Positions 17,511 through 27,664 of a stretch of 43,611 bases of DNA are shown here, in pieces. The notes beneath the pieces were generated by a model. It had not been told where the DNA came from, made no database searches, and saw only the letters and a list, made by a program, of their open reading frames with translations. Position numbers and translations under genes: made by a program. The stretch is taken from the NCBI GenBank assembly GCA_040005555.1, contig JBDTYT010000004.1:1-43611 (forward strand). Direction: 5' to 3'. This DNA is from JBDTYT01 sp040005555 (lineage in GTDB: Bacteria > Actinomycetota > UBA4738 > HRBIN12). Position 1 is the first letter of the stretch. Each line of letters begins with the position of its first letter.

Positions 17511-17920
17511 CGGCGCCCTCTGCGCTGATCCCAGGGAAACGCGAGCCACGAACGGAGCGGGACGATCTCGGCGCCGCCCGAGACTCGGGACGACGCCCGC
17601 GAGACGCGACGAGCCAGCTCGGCCTCCAGCTCCTCGGCGCGCCGCTGCATGTCGTCCAAACGCCCCTGCATCGCCATGAAGAGCTTGACGCCGGCGAGGC
17701 TGACGCCTTCGCCTTGCGTGAGCTCCTGGATCAACCGGATACGCTGGATGTCGCGCTCGGAATACCTCCGAGTGTTCCCCGACGTCCGCTTGGGCGCGAG
17801 CAGGCCTCTGCGCTCGTACATACGTAACGTCTGTGGATGGACTCCGGCGAGCTCTGCAGCCACGCTGATGATGTACACGGCGCGCTCCTCGGAGCGTTCG
17901 TCGGTACGTTCAGGGTCCAT
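17507..17920 (-). CDS. hspR: Heat-shock repressor HspR (MerR family)
   Basis: A 137-residue MerR-type regulator: YIISVAAELAGVHPQTLRMYERRGLL is the winged-helix DNA-binding part and NTRRYSERDIQRIRLIQELT the wing and linker, very close to actinobacterial HspR. HspR binds HAIR sites upstream of dnaK and uses DnaK as co-repressor. It lies downstream of dnaK, grpE and dnaJ as in Streptomyces and mycobacteria, and a HAIR-like element is present at 21634-21654. The ATG at 17920 follows an AAGGAGG site by eight bases; a GTG at 17923 is the alternative. Confidence 0.94.
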   Translation of the reverse strand: MDPERTDERSEERAVYIISVAAELAGVHPQTLRMYERRGLLAPKRTSGNTRRYSERDIQRIRLIQELTQGEGVSLAGVKLFMAMQGRLDDMQRRAEELEAELARRVSRASSRVSGGAEIVPLRSWLAFPWDQRRGRR

Positions 17921-17938
17921 CACGCCGGCCTCCTTGCA

Positions 17939-19078
17939 TCATGTGTCCACGCCGAGACGCCGGCGCGGCGACTCGGGTCGAGACTCGTCGAGCTCCTGCA
18001 ATAGCTCGCGTTCCTTCTTGGAGAGCTTGGACGGAACCTCGATCTCGGCCGTCACCAGCAGATCGCCTCGGCCACCCTTCTTGGGCGCGCCCTTGCCCTT
18101 CAAGCGGAAGGTCTTCCCCGATGGCGTTCCGGCCGGGACCTTCATCGTCACGGGGCCGTTCAGTGTCGGGACCTGCACGTTCCCTCCCAAGGCGGCCTCG
18201 GCGAACGATACGGGAAGGTCGACGGTCAGGTCGGAGCCCCGGCGGCCGAAGAAACGATGTGGCCGGACATGCACACGCACGTACAGGTCGCCCCCCGGCG
18301 CGCCCGCGGGTCCAGGCTCGCCGCGCCCGGCGAGCTTGATCCGCGCACCATCTTGTACGCCGCCGGGGATCTTCACCTGGAAGCTCCGGGTCCGTCGAAC
18401 GCTGCCGGTGCCTCGGCACGTCGGGCAGGCCTGTTCCACGACTCGGCCCGACCCGTTGCACCTCGGGCACGTCTGTGACATCTGGAAGGGACCCTGGTTG
18501 ACGCTGATCTGCCCCACGCCATGACATTGAGGGCACGTGACCGGGCTCGTCCCCGGCGCGGCGCCGGTGCCGTGGCAGGTCTCGCACGGTGCCGGCCCCT
18601 GGATCTTCACCGGCACGGTGGTCCCGGTCATCGCTTCCTCGAACGAGACGGTGACGTCCGTCTCCAGGTCTGCGCCACGAGCCGATCCAGCGGAACGGCC
18701 TCGCCGTCCCCCTCCCCCGAACAACCCGCCGAACAGGTCGCCGATATCGGTGAACCCCACGTCCTCGGATCGCACGCCGCCGGGCCCGCCGGCGCTGCCG
18801 AAGCCGCCGAAGCCTCCCGCGCCGACGCCCGACGCGGCCATGTCGCGCACCTCGTCGTACTGTTTGCGCTTCTCCGGGTCACCGATGACGTCGTATGCGG
18901 CCGAGATCTCCTTGAACCGCTCCTCGGCTTCCTTGTTGCCTTGGTTGGCGTCGGGATGATGTTGCTGCGCCAACTTGCGGTAGGCCTTCTTGATCTCGGC
19001 CTGGGTCGCGTTCTTGGCCACACCGAGTACCTGGTAGTAGTCCTTCTCGAACCATTCGCGCCGAACGTCGCCGTTCAC
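17939..19078 (-). CDS. dnaJ: Chaperone protein DnaJ
   Basis: 379 residues. The J-domain (about 13-75) contains the HPD motif at 41-43, which stimulates DnaK ATPase activity. A Gly/Phe-rich linker follows, then four CxxCxGxG zinc motifs (CETCHGTG, CPQCHGVG, CPRCNGSG, CPTCRGTG) and the substrate-binding C-terminal domains. It is a full type I DnaJ. The start is a GTG at 19078 with AAGGGGT upstream; it lies 10 bases after grpE and 18 bases before hspR, in the same operon. Confidence 0.96.
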   Translation of the reverse strand: MNGDVRREWFEKDYYQVLGVAKNATQAEIKKAYRKLAQQHHPDANQGNKEAEERFKEISAAYDVIGDPEKRKQYDEVRDMAASGVGAGGFGGFGSAGGPGGVRSEDVGFTDIGDLFGGLFGGGGRRGRSAGSARGADLETDVTVSFEEAMTGTTVPVKIQGPAPCETCHGTGAAPGTSPVTCPQCHGVGQISVNQGPFQMSQTCPRCNGSGRVVEQACPTCRGTGSVRRTRSFQVKIPGGVQDGARIKLAGRGEPGPAGAPGGDLYVRVHVRPHRFFGRRGSDLTVDLPVSFAEAALGGNVQVPTLNGPVTMKVPAGTPSGKTFRLKGKGAPKKGGRGDLLVTAEIEVPSKLSKKERELLQELDESRPESPRRRLGVDT

Positions 19079-19088
19079 GGTGGACCCC

Positions 19089-19687
19089 TTAGGTCCGCTC
19101 GACGCGCACGCTGGCCGGCCGGATCACGTTGCCCTTCAGGCGGTACCCGTTCCGGAACACCTCGGCGACGTGCGGATCACCCTCGCCCTCACCGGTCTGC
19201 ATCAAGGCCTCGTGCTGCGTGGGGTCGAACTCCTTGCCCTCGGCGTCGATGCGCTCGAGGCCCTCGGCCTTCAGCGAGTCGGCGAGCTTCGCGTACACGA
19301 GCTCGACGCCCTTGCGGAACTGCTCGAAATCCGGTTGCCGCTCGGCAGCCATCAGCGCCAGGTCGAAGTCGTCGAGTACCTCGAGCAAGCGCTGCACGAG
19401 CGGTTGCGCAGCCATCTCCGCCATTCGGGTCTGTTCCCGGAGCGTCCGCTTGCGGTAGTTATCGAACTCGGCCTGGAGTCGCTGCAGATGGTCCCGGTAC
19501 TCCGCCGCCTCGGCACGGGCTCGTGCGAGCTCTTCGTCCGGATCGTGCTGCTCCGCGGGCTGCGCGGGGGCCGCGCCGGCATCCGCCGGCGCGGCATCAC
19601 GGTCATCCGCGAAACGGCGCTTGTCGGTGATCTTCATCTCCGGTCGGGCCCGATCCGCGCGCTCGCGATCGTTCCCGGTCGTGGGCG

Positions 19688-19691
<4 letters not shown>
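19089..19691 (-). CDS. grpE: Nucleotide exchange factor GrpE
   Basis: A 200-residue protein with a charged, disordered N-terminus (1-50), a long coiled coil (about 52-110, including LQAEFDNYRKRTLREQ) and the C-terminal beta domain (HEALMQTGEGEGDPHVAEVFRNGYRLKGNVIRPASVRV, seen in pieces typical of GrpE). It releases ADP from DnaK. The start is the GTG at 19691 that shares GTGA with the dnaK stop, so it is translationally coupled to dnaK. Confidence 0.95.
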
Positions 19692-21553
<1,862 letters not shown>

Positions 21554-21624
21554 GTTCTCTCTCCTTCTGCTCGCGTTCTTCGCCTGTTGTCCCTGGAAGA
21601 CCAGCTCGCGATGAGCCCGCCCTC

Positions 21625-21654
21625 AGGATAAATCTTGAGTCTGTCACTATCAAC
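21625..21654 (-). promoter_or_regulatory. dnaK promoter with overlapping HAIR-like HspR operator
   Basis: Minus strand: -35 TTGATA (21653-21648), a spacer of exactly 17 bases, then -10 TATCCT (21630-21625), giving a start near 21618 and a leader of about 65 bases to the dnaK ATG. A HAIR element (CTTGAGT-N7-ACTCAAG) overlaps it. One arm is perfect (CTTGAGT on the plus strand, 21634-21640). The second arm, seven bases further on (21648-21654, TATCAAC), matches four of seven. HspR binding here would cover the -35 and spacer and block RNA polymerase. Confidence 0.75.
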
Positions 21655-21736
21655 TTCGTGCCCAACGGGCCTATTCCCAGTCCTAGGGACGGGTTCGAGC
21701 CCTGCCTCGAGGAGCCCGGGGTATGCTCCGCGCAGC

Positions 21737-23737
21737 ATGCTCGCGCGTCTCTGCCTGATCCTCGCGATGTCGGCCCTCGCCGGTGGCCTCGCAGCACGTC
21801 GAGCCACCTTCCTCTACCGGCTGGTTCGGCTCGGTCGCCCCGTTTCCCGCAGGTCGGATCTCGGGACGCGCGTGAGCCGCGAAGGGGTCGAGGTCCTCGG
21901 ACAGCGCAAGCTCTTCCAGCGCTTCGTTCCCGGCCTGATGCACGCGCTCATCTTCTGGGGCTTCCTCGTCCTGCTCACCACCATCGCCGAGGTGGTGGGC
22001 GAGCTCGTCCAGCCCGGCTTCGAGCTCCCGCTCATCGGCGGCACCCGAGGTCTGCTGCTCGTCCAAGATGTCTTCGCGGCGGGTGTGCTCGTCGGGCTGG
22101 CGATCGCGGTCGGCATCCGGCTCGTGCAGCGCCCAGAGCGATTCGTCGGGAGCCACCGGGTCGAGGCCTACCGGATCCTCGGCCTCATCTTCTGGATCAT
22201 CGCGACGCTCTTCGTCGCTCGCGGCGCTCGGATCGCGGTTGGCTACGCGCCCGACACGTGGTGGAGCCCCGTCTCTACGGCCATAGCCCACGTCGTTGGG
22301 TGGCTCCCGGACGGCTGGGGGCGTCCGATCATGTGGACGTTCCTGTGGCTGCACCTCGCGGTCATCCTCGGGTTCCTCGTGTACCTCGGATACTCGAAGC
22401 ACCTGCATATCGCGACGAGCTTCATCAACGTGTTCTTCGCGAGCACGCAGCCGCGCGGACACCTGAGCCCGTTACGGATCGACCTCGAGGCCCTCGAGAG
22501 CGGGGACGCGCACCTCGGCGCCGCGACGATCGAGGACCTGACGTGGAAGGAGTCGCTCGACCTCTACGCCTGCACCGAGTGCGGGCGGTGTCAGGATGCC
22601 TGCCCCGCCTGGAACACCGGCAAGCCGCTGTCCCCGAAGCTGTTGATCATGAACCTTCGCGACCATCTCTTCGAGGAGGGCGCCGAGCTCCTGGACGCGC
22701 GGCGGGAAGGAACCGCGCACGAACCGGTGCCGCTCGTGCCCGGGGTGATCGATGACGAGGTGCTGTGGGGGTGCACGACCTGCGGGGCCTGCATGGAGGA
22801 GTGCCCCGTCGACATCGAGCACATCGACCACATCGTGGACATGCGTCGCAACCTGGTGATGGCGGAGTCCCGCTTTCCGTCCGAAGCGGGAACGCTGCTG
22901 CGCAACCTTGAAGGGACCAGCAACCCGTGGGGAGCTCCGCAGGATCAGCGAGCGCAGTGGGCCGACGGGCTCGACGTGCGGGTGATCGCGGAAGGCGAGC
23001 GCGCCCCCGAATACCTGTATTGGGTGGGCTGCGCCGGGTCGTTCGACGATCGGGCGAAGGGGATCGCCCGAGCCGTGGTCTCCCTCCTCGAGCGTGCCGG
23101 CGTGTCGTTCGCGATCCTCGGCCCGCGCGAGCTCTGCACGGGGGACCCGGCTCGCCGGATCGGCAACGAATATCTGTTCCAGACGCTCGCCGAGCGCAAC
23201 ATCGGCACCATGAACGAGGCCGGGGTCACGAAGATCATCGCGAACTGCCCGCACTGCTTCAACACCCTGCGCAACGAGTACCCGGACTACGGCGGTCGTT
23301 TCGAGGTCCTGCACCACACCCAGGTCATCGAACGGCTTCTCGCCGAGGGACGACTCCGTCCAACGGGCACGAACGAGACGCTGTTCGCGTACCACGACCC
23401 GTGTTACCTCGGCCGGCACAACGACGTCTACCGAGATCCCCGGACGGTGCTCGGCTCGGTGCCGGGTGTCCGCACCGTCGAGATGCCCCGGCACGGGAGC
23501 CGCGGCCTGTGTTGCGGGGCCGGCGGCGCTCGGATGTGGATGGAGGAGCGCATCGGCAAGCGGATCAACCAGGAGCGCATGGACGAGGCTGCCTCCACCG
23601 GCGCCGAGGCCGTGGGCGTGGCGTGCCCGTACTGCCTGATCATGCTCGACGACGGGGCCCGCGCCCGCGGTGACGCGATCGAGGTGCTCGACGTGGCCCA
23701 GGTTCTGGATCGCTCCATCGGGCAGCGTCCCCGCTAA
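21737..23737 (+). CDS. Membrane Fe-S oxidoreductase, probable ETF:menaquinone oxidoreductase (FadF-like)
   Basis: A 666-residue fusion. An N-terminal NarI-like membrane part (about residues 1-235, with several helices) is followed by a ferredoxin domain with two 4Fe-4S motifs (CTECGRCQDACP near 279, CTTCGACMEECP near 350). Two CCG domains of the heterodisulfide-reductase HdrD type follow, with HDPCYLGRHN and CCGAGG in the second. This layout matches mycobacterial FadF/Rv0338c-type proteins and the EMO family, which pass electrons from electron-transfer flavoprotein to menaquinone in fatty acid oxidation. No ETF genes are in the window. The ATG at 21737 lacks a ribosome-binding site; TATGCT nine bases upstream may make it nearly leaderless. 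Divergent from dnaK. Confidence 0.85.
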   Translation: MLARLCLILAMSALAGGLAARRATFLYRLVRLGRPVSRRSDLGTRVSREGVEVLGQRKLFQRFVPGLMHALIFWGFLVLLTTIAEVVGELVQPGFELPLIGGTRGLLLVQDVFAAGVLVGLAIAVGIRLVQRPERFVGSHRVEAYRILGLIFWIIATLFVARGARIAVGYAPDTWWSPVSTAIAHVVGWLPDGWGRPIMWTFLWLHLAVILGFLVYLGYSKHLHIATSFINVFFASTQPRGHLSPLRIDLEALESGDAHLGAATIEDLTWKESLDLYACTECGRCQDACPAWNTGKPLSPKLLIMNLRDHLFEEGAELLDARREGTAHEPVPLVPGVIDDEVLWGCTTCGACMEECPVDIEHIDHIVDMRRNLVMAESRFPSEAGTLLRNLEGTSNPWGAPQDQRAQWADGLDVRVIAEGERAPEYLYWVGCAGSFDDRAKGIARAVVSLLERAGVSFAILGPRELCTGDPARRIGNEYLFQTLAERNIGTMNEAGVTKIIANCPHCFNTLRNEYPDYGGRFEVLHHTQVIERLLAEGRLRPTGTNETLFAYHDPCYLGRHNDVYRDPRTVLGSVPGVRTVEMPRHGSRGLCCGAGGARMWMEERIGKRINQERMDEAASTGAEAVGVACPYCLIMLDDGARARGDAIEVLDVAQVLDRSIGQRPR

Positions 23738-23763
23738 GCCGTTCGGAATCCCCCGAACCGCTT
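23736..23763 (+). terminator. Hairpin at the 3' end of the Fe-S oxidoreductase gene
   Basis: Arms AAGC-C-GTTCGG and CCGAAC-C-GCTT pair except for one C-C mismatch, around a six-base AATCCC loop, beginning inside the TAA stop codon. A pyrimidine-rich CTTCCTCTT stretch follows instead of a pure T run. It is a probable intrinsic or transcript-stabilising terminator. The rest of the gap up to 23983 shows no other clear element. Confidence 0.6.
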
Positions 23764-23983
23764 CCTCTTGAAGCTCTGCCCACGCACGTTCGACCCTCCG
23801 AACGCCTCCGATCCAGGGGCGTCGTCCGTCCTCGGTTCAAGCGACCCCCCGAATCGACCGAAAGAAAGAACTAGACCGAACGGCGCGGCACGGTCCATCG
23901 ACCGGTGCCGACCGGCCGGGCCGATGGCAAAGGCAGACGGCGCGGCATCCACCGCGACGACCCGACGAACGACGAAGGAAGAC

Positions 23984-24973
23984 GTGAGCACGACCCTGAC
24001 GCTTCGGAACGGACCACCAGACGCGGCCGAGTGCCGTCGCCTGGCGGAGCTGCTCAACCTGGACGCGGTTGGGGTCATCCGCTCAGATGGCGGTCGGCGG
24101 CGATTCACCTGGTGGGCAGCGCCGGATCCCGGCACAGCTCGAGTGGACGTGAACGAGATCCTGGCCGGTCGGACGCCCGACTGGATCACGTGTCCTCGCG
24201 GCGACGACGTCGTCTTCGCACACATCCGTCCCGGCGGATCGGACCGGTCGGCGTCGGCTCTCACGGCGATGCTTGCAGCCCTTGCGGCGGGCGAAACCGC
24301 AGTGGACGCCGAACCCGCCGTGGACCTCGGCGGGGTCGCTCCCGAAGAGCCCATCGCTCGCGAGCGCACCCGGCTCGCCTACGCGATCCACGACGGTCTT
24401 ACCCAAGTCGTCACGGCCTCCGTGCTCGAGCTCGAGTGGCTCGCACGCAAGGTCGACGTCGAGCCCGCTCAAGCCATCGCCGCTCTCGTCACCGCCTCGG
24501 AGGAGTTGCGCAAGGCCTTGCACGAGATCCGAGCCATGCTCTCCAGCCTCACGCCCCAAGCGGGCGGTGATGGCCAGCCCATCGACGAGCTGCTCCAAGG
24601 CACGATGGAGCGTTGGCATCTGCCGGCGACCTGGTCCGTCGAGGGTGACCTGAAGTCGTTGCCACGAGCGGTGCTCGACGCCGCTTCCTCGGTCATCCGC
24701 GAGAGCGTTGCCAACGCGGCCAAACACTCGGCGTCGACCGACGTGGTCGTCCGCGTGCAGGCGTCACGCACCGGAGTCGAGGTTCGGGTCGAGGATCGAG
24801 GGAAGGGCTTCCAACCCCAAGGGACCGGCCTGCACGCCGGTCATCTGGGGATGGAGATGATGCGCCGCCGCGTCGCGGAAGTGAACGGCACGCTCGATAT
24901 CGAGTCCTCGCCCGGACGCGGAACCCGGGTGGTCGCGAGGCTCCCCGTCGCCAAAGAAGGAGCGAACACGTGA
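23984..24973 (+). CDS. Cytosolic NarL-type sensor histidine kinase
   Basis: About 329 residues without membrane segments. Residues 1-115 are a small alpha/beta sensor-like region of unknown ligand, possibly GAF-related. Next comes a HisKA_3-type dimerisation helix with the phospho-acceptor H136 in LAYAIHDGLTQ. An HATPase domain completes it, with ESVANAAKHS (N box), VEDRGKGF (G1) and HLGMEMMRRRV (G2). It should phosphorylate the regulator encoded next, whose GTG start overlaps this stop (GTGA). The GTG at 23984 is chosen because AAGGA lies just upstream; an ATG at 23924 is possible but lacks a site. Confidence 0.85.
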   Translation: MSTTLTLRNGPPDAAECRRLAELLNLDAVGVIRSDGGRRRFTWWAAPDPGTARVDVNEILAGRTPDWITCPRGDDVVFAHIRPGGSDRSASALTAMLAALAAGETAVDAEPAVDLGGVAPEEPIARERTRLAYAIHDGLTQVVTASVLELEWLARKVDVEPAQAIAALVTASEELRKALHEIRAMLSSLTPQAGGDGQPIDELLQGTMERWHLPATWSVEGDLKSLPRAVLDAASSVIRESVANAAKHSASTDVVVRVQASRTGVEVRVEDRGKGFQPQGTGLHAGHLGMEMMRRRVAEVNGTLDIESSPGRGTRVVARLPVAKEGANT

Positions 24974-25680
24974 AGATCCTCATCGTTGACGACCACGCAC
25001 TCGTCCGTCGTGGCATGGGCCACGTCGTGCGCGAGTGCTTCACCGAGGCCGAGGTCGTCGAGGCCGGGAACGCCGTCGAGGCGATCGAGGTGATGACGTC
25101 CGACAACGTGAACGTCGCCCTCGTCGACGTTCGCATGCCCGACTCCGACGGGCTCGAGCTGCTCCACCAGATGAAAGAGCGCTGGCCGGAAACGCCGGTG
25201 ATCATGCTGACCTCGTTCGACCACGCGCAGTACGTGCGCCGTGCGCTTGCCGAGGGGGCTGCAGGATACATGCTCAAAGACGCGACCCCCGAAGATCTCG
25301 AGCAAGCCATCAAGGTCGCGATCTCTGGGGGCGGCAACGTCTTGTCGCCTCGCGTGATCCAGAACCTGTTCGAGTCCATGGACGGACCTGGTCGAGGTGA
25401 GAACGGCGACAGCGGGCACCGGCCGATCGCCTCGCTCACCCAGCGCGAGACCGACATCCTCGCCCTCCTCGCCGAGGGCATGAGCAACCGTGACATCTCC
25501 CGAGGGCTGTTCCTCTCGGAGAAGACGGTGAAGGCCCACCTGGCTGCGGTCTTTCGCAAGCTGGGCGTCACGAACCGCACGCAGGCGGCGATGGCCGCCG
25601 TCTCGATGGGGATCGGCCCCACCATGCACCCGGGTGACTATTCCGAGCACGCCCATGTCCCGGGTTCCAAGAACCGCTAA
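24970..25680 (+). CDS. NarL/FixJ-family response regulator
   Basis: 236 residues: a receiver domain (1-120) with the acidic pair at DD 7-8 and the phospho-acceptor D53 in ALVDVRMP, then a LuxR-type helix-turn-helix (about 150-215) with LTQRETDILALLAEG and the recognition helix SEKTVKAHLAAVFRKLGV. The C-terminus carries a 25-residue extension after the last HTH helix. It is the partner of the overlapping kinase upstream. The targets are unknown; the small acidic protein 22 bases downstream is in the same transcript. Confidence 0.93.
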   Translation: MKILIVDDHALVRRGMGHVVRECFTEAEVVEAGNAVEAIEVMTSDNVNVALVDVRMPDSDGLELLHQMKERWPETPVIMLTSFDHAQYVRRALAEGAAGYMLKDATPEDLEQAIKVAISGGGNVLSPRVIQNLFESMDGPGRGENGDSGHRPIASLTQRETDILALLAEGMSNRDISRGLFLSEKTVKAHLAAVFRKLGVTNRTQAAMAAVSMGIGPTMHPGDYSEHAHVPGSKNR

Positions 25681-25702
25681 CTCCGAGATCCGAGGAGGTT
25701 TC

Positions 25703-25888
25703 ATGTTCAAGAAGAAGGACGGAACCGAGGTCGATGAAGGCGCCGAGGCGGCGAAGCCGAATCTCGATGAGGCCGCTTACGAAGACTCCTGGTATCGGAG
25801 CTTGAAGGCCATGGCTGAGACCCTCGGCGTCCAGGCCCCCCACGACGACGACGACGATGATGACGACGAGCCGGGCTCAGAGGCCTAG
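25703..25888 (+). CDS. Small acidic protein with poly-Asp tail, unknown function
   Basis: A 61-residue protein that begins MFKKKDGTEVDEG, has a short helical middle (DEAAYEDSWYRSLKAMAETLG) and ends with HDDDDDDDDEPGSEA. The GAGGAGG site five bases before the ATG is one of the best ribosome-binding sites in the window, and the gene directly follows the response regulator, so it is probably real. I recognise no family. The tail could bind divalent cations or basic proteins, but that is speculation. Its TAG stop overlaps the stop of dcd on the opposite strand by four bases (CTAG). Confidence 0.72.
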   Translation: MFKKKDGTEVDEGAEAAKPNLDEAAYEDSWYRSLKAMAETLGVQAPHDDDDDDDDEPGSEA

Positions 25889-26460
25889 CCGCCGGAGCCC
25901 CGGAACTCCTCGAAGAACCTGCTCGCGGTCGGTCCCCGCTGTCCCTGGTACTTGCTCTTGGTCTGCGACGATCCGTACGGCCGCTCGGCCGGCGTCGATA
26001 GACGGAAGAACGAGATCTGCCCGATCTTCATCGTGGGGTAGATCGTGATCGGCAGGTTCGCCACGTTGGACAGCTCCAGCGTGAGGTAACCATCCCATCC
26101 CGGATCCACGTACCCGGCCGTCGAGTGGATCAACAGACCGAGCCTCCCGAGTGACGACTTCCCCTCCAACCGCGCCACCATGTCGTCGGGGATCCCGACG
26201 CGTTCGAGTGTCGATCCCAGCACGAACTCACCGGGGTGCAGGATGAACGGATCGCCCTCGGCGACCTCCACGAGCTCGGTGAGATCGGGCATCTCGCGAC
26301 GCACGTCGATGTAGGGGTACCGCGAGTTCGCGAAGACGCGGAACTGCGCGTCGACGTGCAGGTCGACCGAGGACGGTTGGATGCAACTCTCATCGAACGG
26401 ATCGATCTGGATGCGCCCGGCCTTGATTTCCTCGCGGATGGTGACGTCGGACAAGATCAT
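25885..26460 (-). CDS. dcd: Bifunctional dCTP deaminase / dUTPase
   Basis: A 191-residue trimeric deaminase that makes dUMP for thymidylate synthesis. The sequence follows the M. tuberculosis bifunctional enzyme closely: IDPFDESCIQPSSVDLH near the N-terminus, GKSSLGRLGLLIHSTAG at about 100-116, TLELSNVANLPIT containing the catalytic Glu near 129, and YGSSQTKSKYQGQRGPTASR near the C-terminus. The HSTAG form, rather than the HVTAH form of the E. coli enzyme, indicates the dUMP-forming type that avoids free dUTP. The start is the ATG at 26460. The gene lies 12 bases before the trpD stop. Confidence 0.95.
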   Translation of the reverse strand: MILSDVTIREEIKAGRIQIDPFDESCIQPSSVDLHVDAQFRVFANSRYPYIDVRREMPDLTELVEVAEGDPFILHPGEFVLGSTLERVGIPDDMVARLEGKSSLGRLGLLIHSTAGYVDPGWDGYLTLELSNVANLPITIYPTMKIGQISFFRLSTPAERPYGSSQTKSKYQGQRGPTASRFFEEFRGSGG

Positions 26461-26472
26461 CTCGGCGCGATG

Positions 26473-27501
26473 CTACAGGGTCGATGAGACCTCGACCCAA
26501 CGGTTGAGCGTGCGTTCGGCGGCCCCCGAGTCGATCGACTCAGCGGCCTCGATGAGGCCTTCCTGCATGGTCGATGCCTTCCCGGCGACGAGCAGGGCGG
26601 CGGCCGCGTTCAACAGCACGACGTCGCGATGGGGGCCGGCCTCCCGGCCGAGTACTCGGCGCGCGATCTCTGCGTTCGTCGCCGCATCGCCGCCGATCAG
26701 GTCGTCGGGGGCCGCTTGGGCGAGGCCCAGCGCGGATGGGTCGAGCGCACCGACCGCGACACGGCCGCTCTCGACGTCGTGCACCACAGAGGGACCCGTG
26801 GTCGTGAGCTCGTCGAGACCGTCATCGCCGCGGAACACCATGGCTCGGATACCGCGCCGCGCGAGGACCTCGGCCAGCAGCGGGAGCATCCTGGCATCGG
26901 ACACCCCCACCACCTGCGCCACGGGACGAGCGGGGTTCGTGAGGGGACCGAGGAAGTTGAACACCGTAGGCACGCGGAGCTCGCGCCGGATCCCGGCGGC
27001 ATACGCGGCCGCTGGGTGGAACACCGGCGCAAACATGAAGCCGATGCCGACATCCGCGAGGCATCGCTCCACGCCTTCCGGACCCAGATCGATGCGGACA
27101 CCGAGCGCCTCGAGCAGATCCGCCGAGCCGCAGTGCGAGGATGCGGCGCGGTTCCCGTGCTTCGCGACCGGAACCCCCGCCCCCGCGACCACGATCGCGC
27201 CGAGCGTGGAGATGTTGAACGTGCCCGAACGATCGCCCCCGGTCCCGCACGTGTCGATGACCGCCACGGTCGCGGCGACAGGTTGAGCCATCTCGAGCGC
27301 CGTGCGCGAAAGTCCATCGAGCTCATCGACCGTCTCTCCCTTCGTGCGAAGGGCCATCAGGAACCCGGCCACCTGTGCCGGTGTCGCCTCCTCGCGCATG
27401 ATCGCGAGCATCGCCGCTGCGCTCTCGTCGGTGGTGAGTGGTTCCCCGGAAATGAGCCGGGAGAGCACCGACGGCCAGAACGTGGGATTGGGCTCGGACA
27501 T
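26473..27501 (-). CDS. trpD: Anthranilate phosphoribosyltransferase
   Basis: A 342-residue enzyme that transfers phosphoribose from PRPP to anthranilate in tryptophan synthesis. The PRPP-binding CGTGGD (86-90) and KHGNRAASSHCGSADLLEALG (from 114) are intact, and the N-terminal helical bundle is of normal length. It stands alone here; no other trp gene is in the window, an arrangement also found in other actinobacteria. The start is the ATG at 27501 (MSEPNPTFW); the longer frame upstream crosses the tRNA gene. No ribosome-binding site is visible. A TAGCGT box ends ten bases upstream, so the leader may be very short. Confidence 0.95.
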   Translation of the reverse strand: MSEPNPTFWPSVLSRLISGEPLTTDESAAAMLAIMREEATPAQVAGFLMALRTKGETVDELDGLSRTALEMAQPVAATVAVIDTCGTGGDRSGTFNISTLGAIVVAGAGVPVAKHGNRAASSHCGSADLLEALGVRIDLGPEGVERCLADVGIGFMFAPVFHPAAAYAAGIRRELRVPTVFNFLGPLTNPARPVAQVVGVSDARMLPLLAEVLARRGIRAMVFRGDDGLDELTTTGPSVVHDVESGRVAVGALDPSALGLAQAAPDDLIGGDAATNAEIARRVLGREAGPHRDVVLLNAAAALLVAGKASTMQEGLIEAAESIDSGAAERTLNRWVEVSSTL

Positions 27502-27546
27502 CGGGACGGGAACGCTAGCAGGTCGCGCAAGGTGCGTGGAGCTGGC

Positions 27547-27552
27547 TACACT
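27547..27552 (+). promoter_or_regulatory. Candidate -10 box for tRNA-Gly
   Basis: TACACT lies about 30 bases before the tRNA 5' end, on the same strand, in the gap between the trpD start and the tRNA. It has the same form as the hexamers near purA, panB and rpsF. No matching -35 hexamer is obvious. Confidence 0.35.
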
Positions 27553-27582
27553 TGCCCCCGACCGGGCAACCGGGCTGCATAC

Positions 27583-27653
27583 GCGGGTGTGGTTCAATGG
27601 TAGAACGCGAGCTTCCCAAGCTCGAAACGGGGGTTCGATTCCCCTCACCCGCT
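27583..27653 (+). tRNA. tRNA-Gly (anticodon CCC)
   Basis: A 71-base cloverleaf. The acceptor stem GCGGGTG pairs with CACCCGC. The D arm is GTTC-AATGGTA-GAAC. The anticodon stem CGAGC/GCTCG encloses TTCCCAA, with CCC at positions 34-36. The variable loop is AAAC, the T arm is GGGGG-TTCGATT-CCCCT, and the discriminator base is T. CCA is not encoded. It reads the GGG codon. It lies alone, antisense to the trpD/nth direction. Confidence 0.96.
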
Positions 27654-27664
27654 CGATTGTGATG

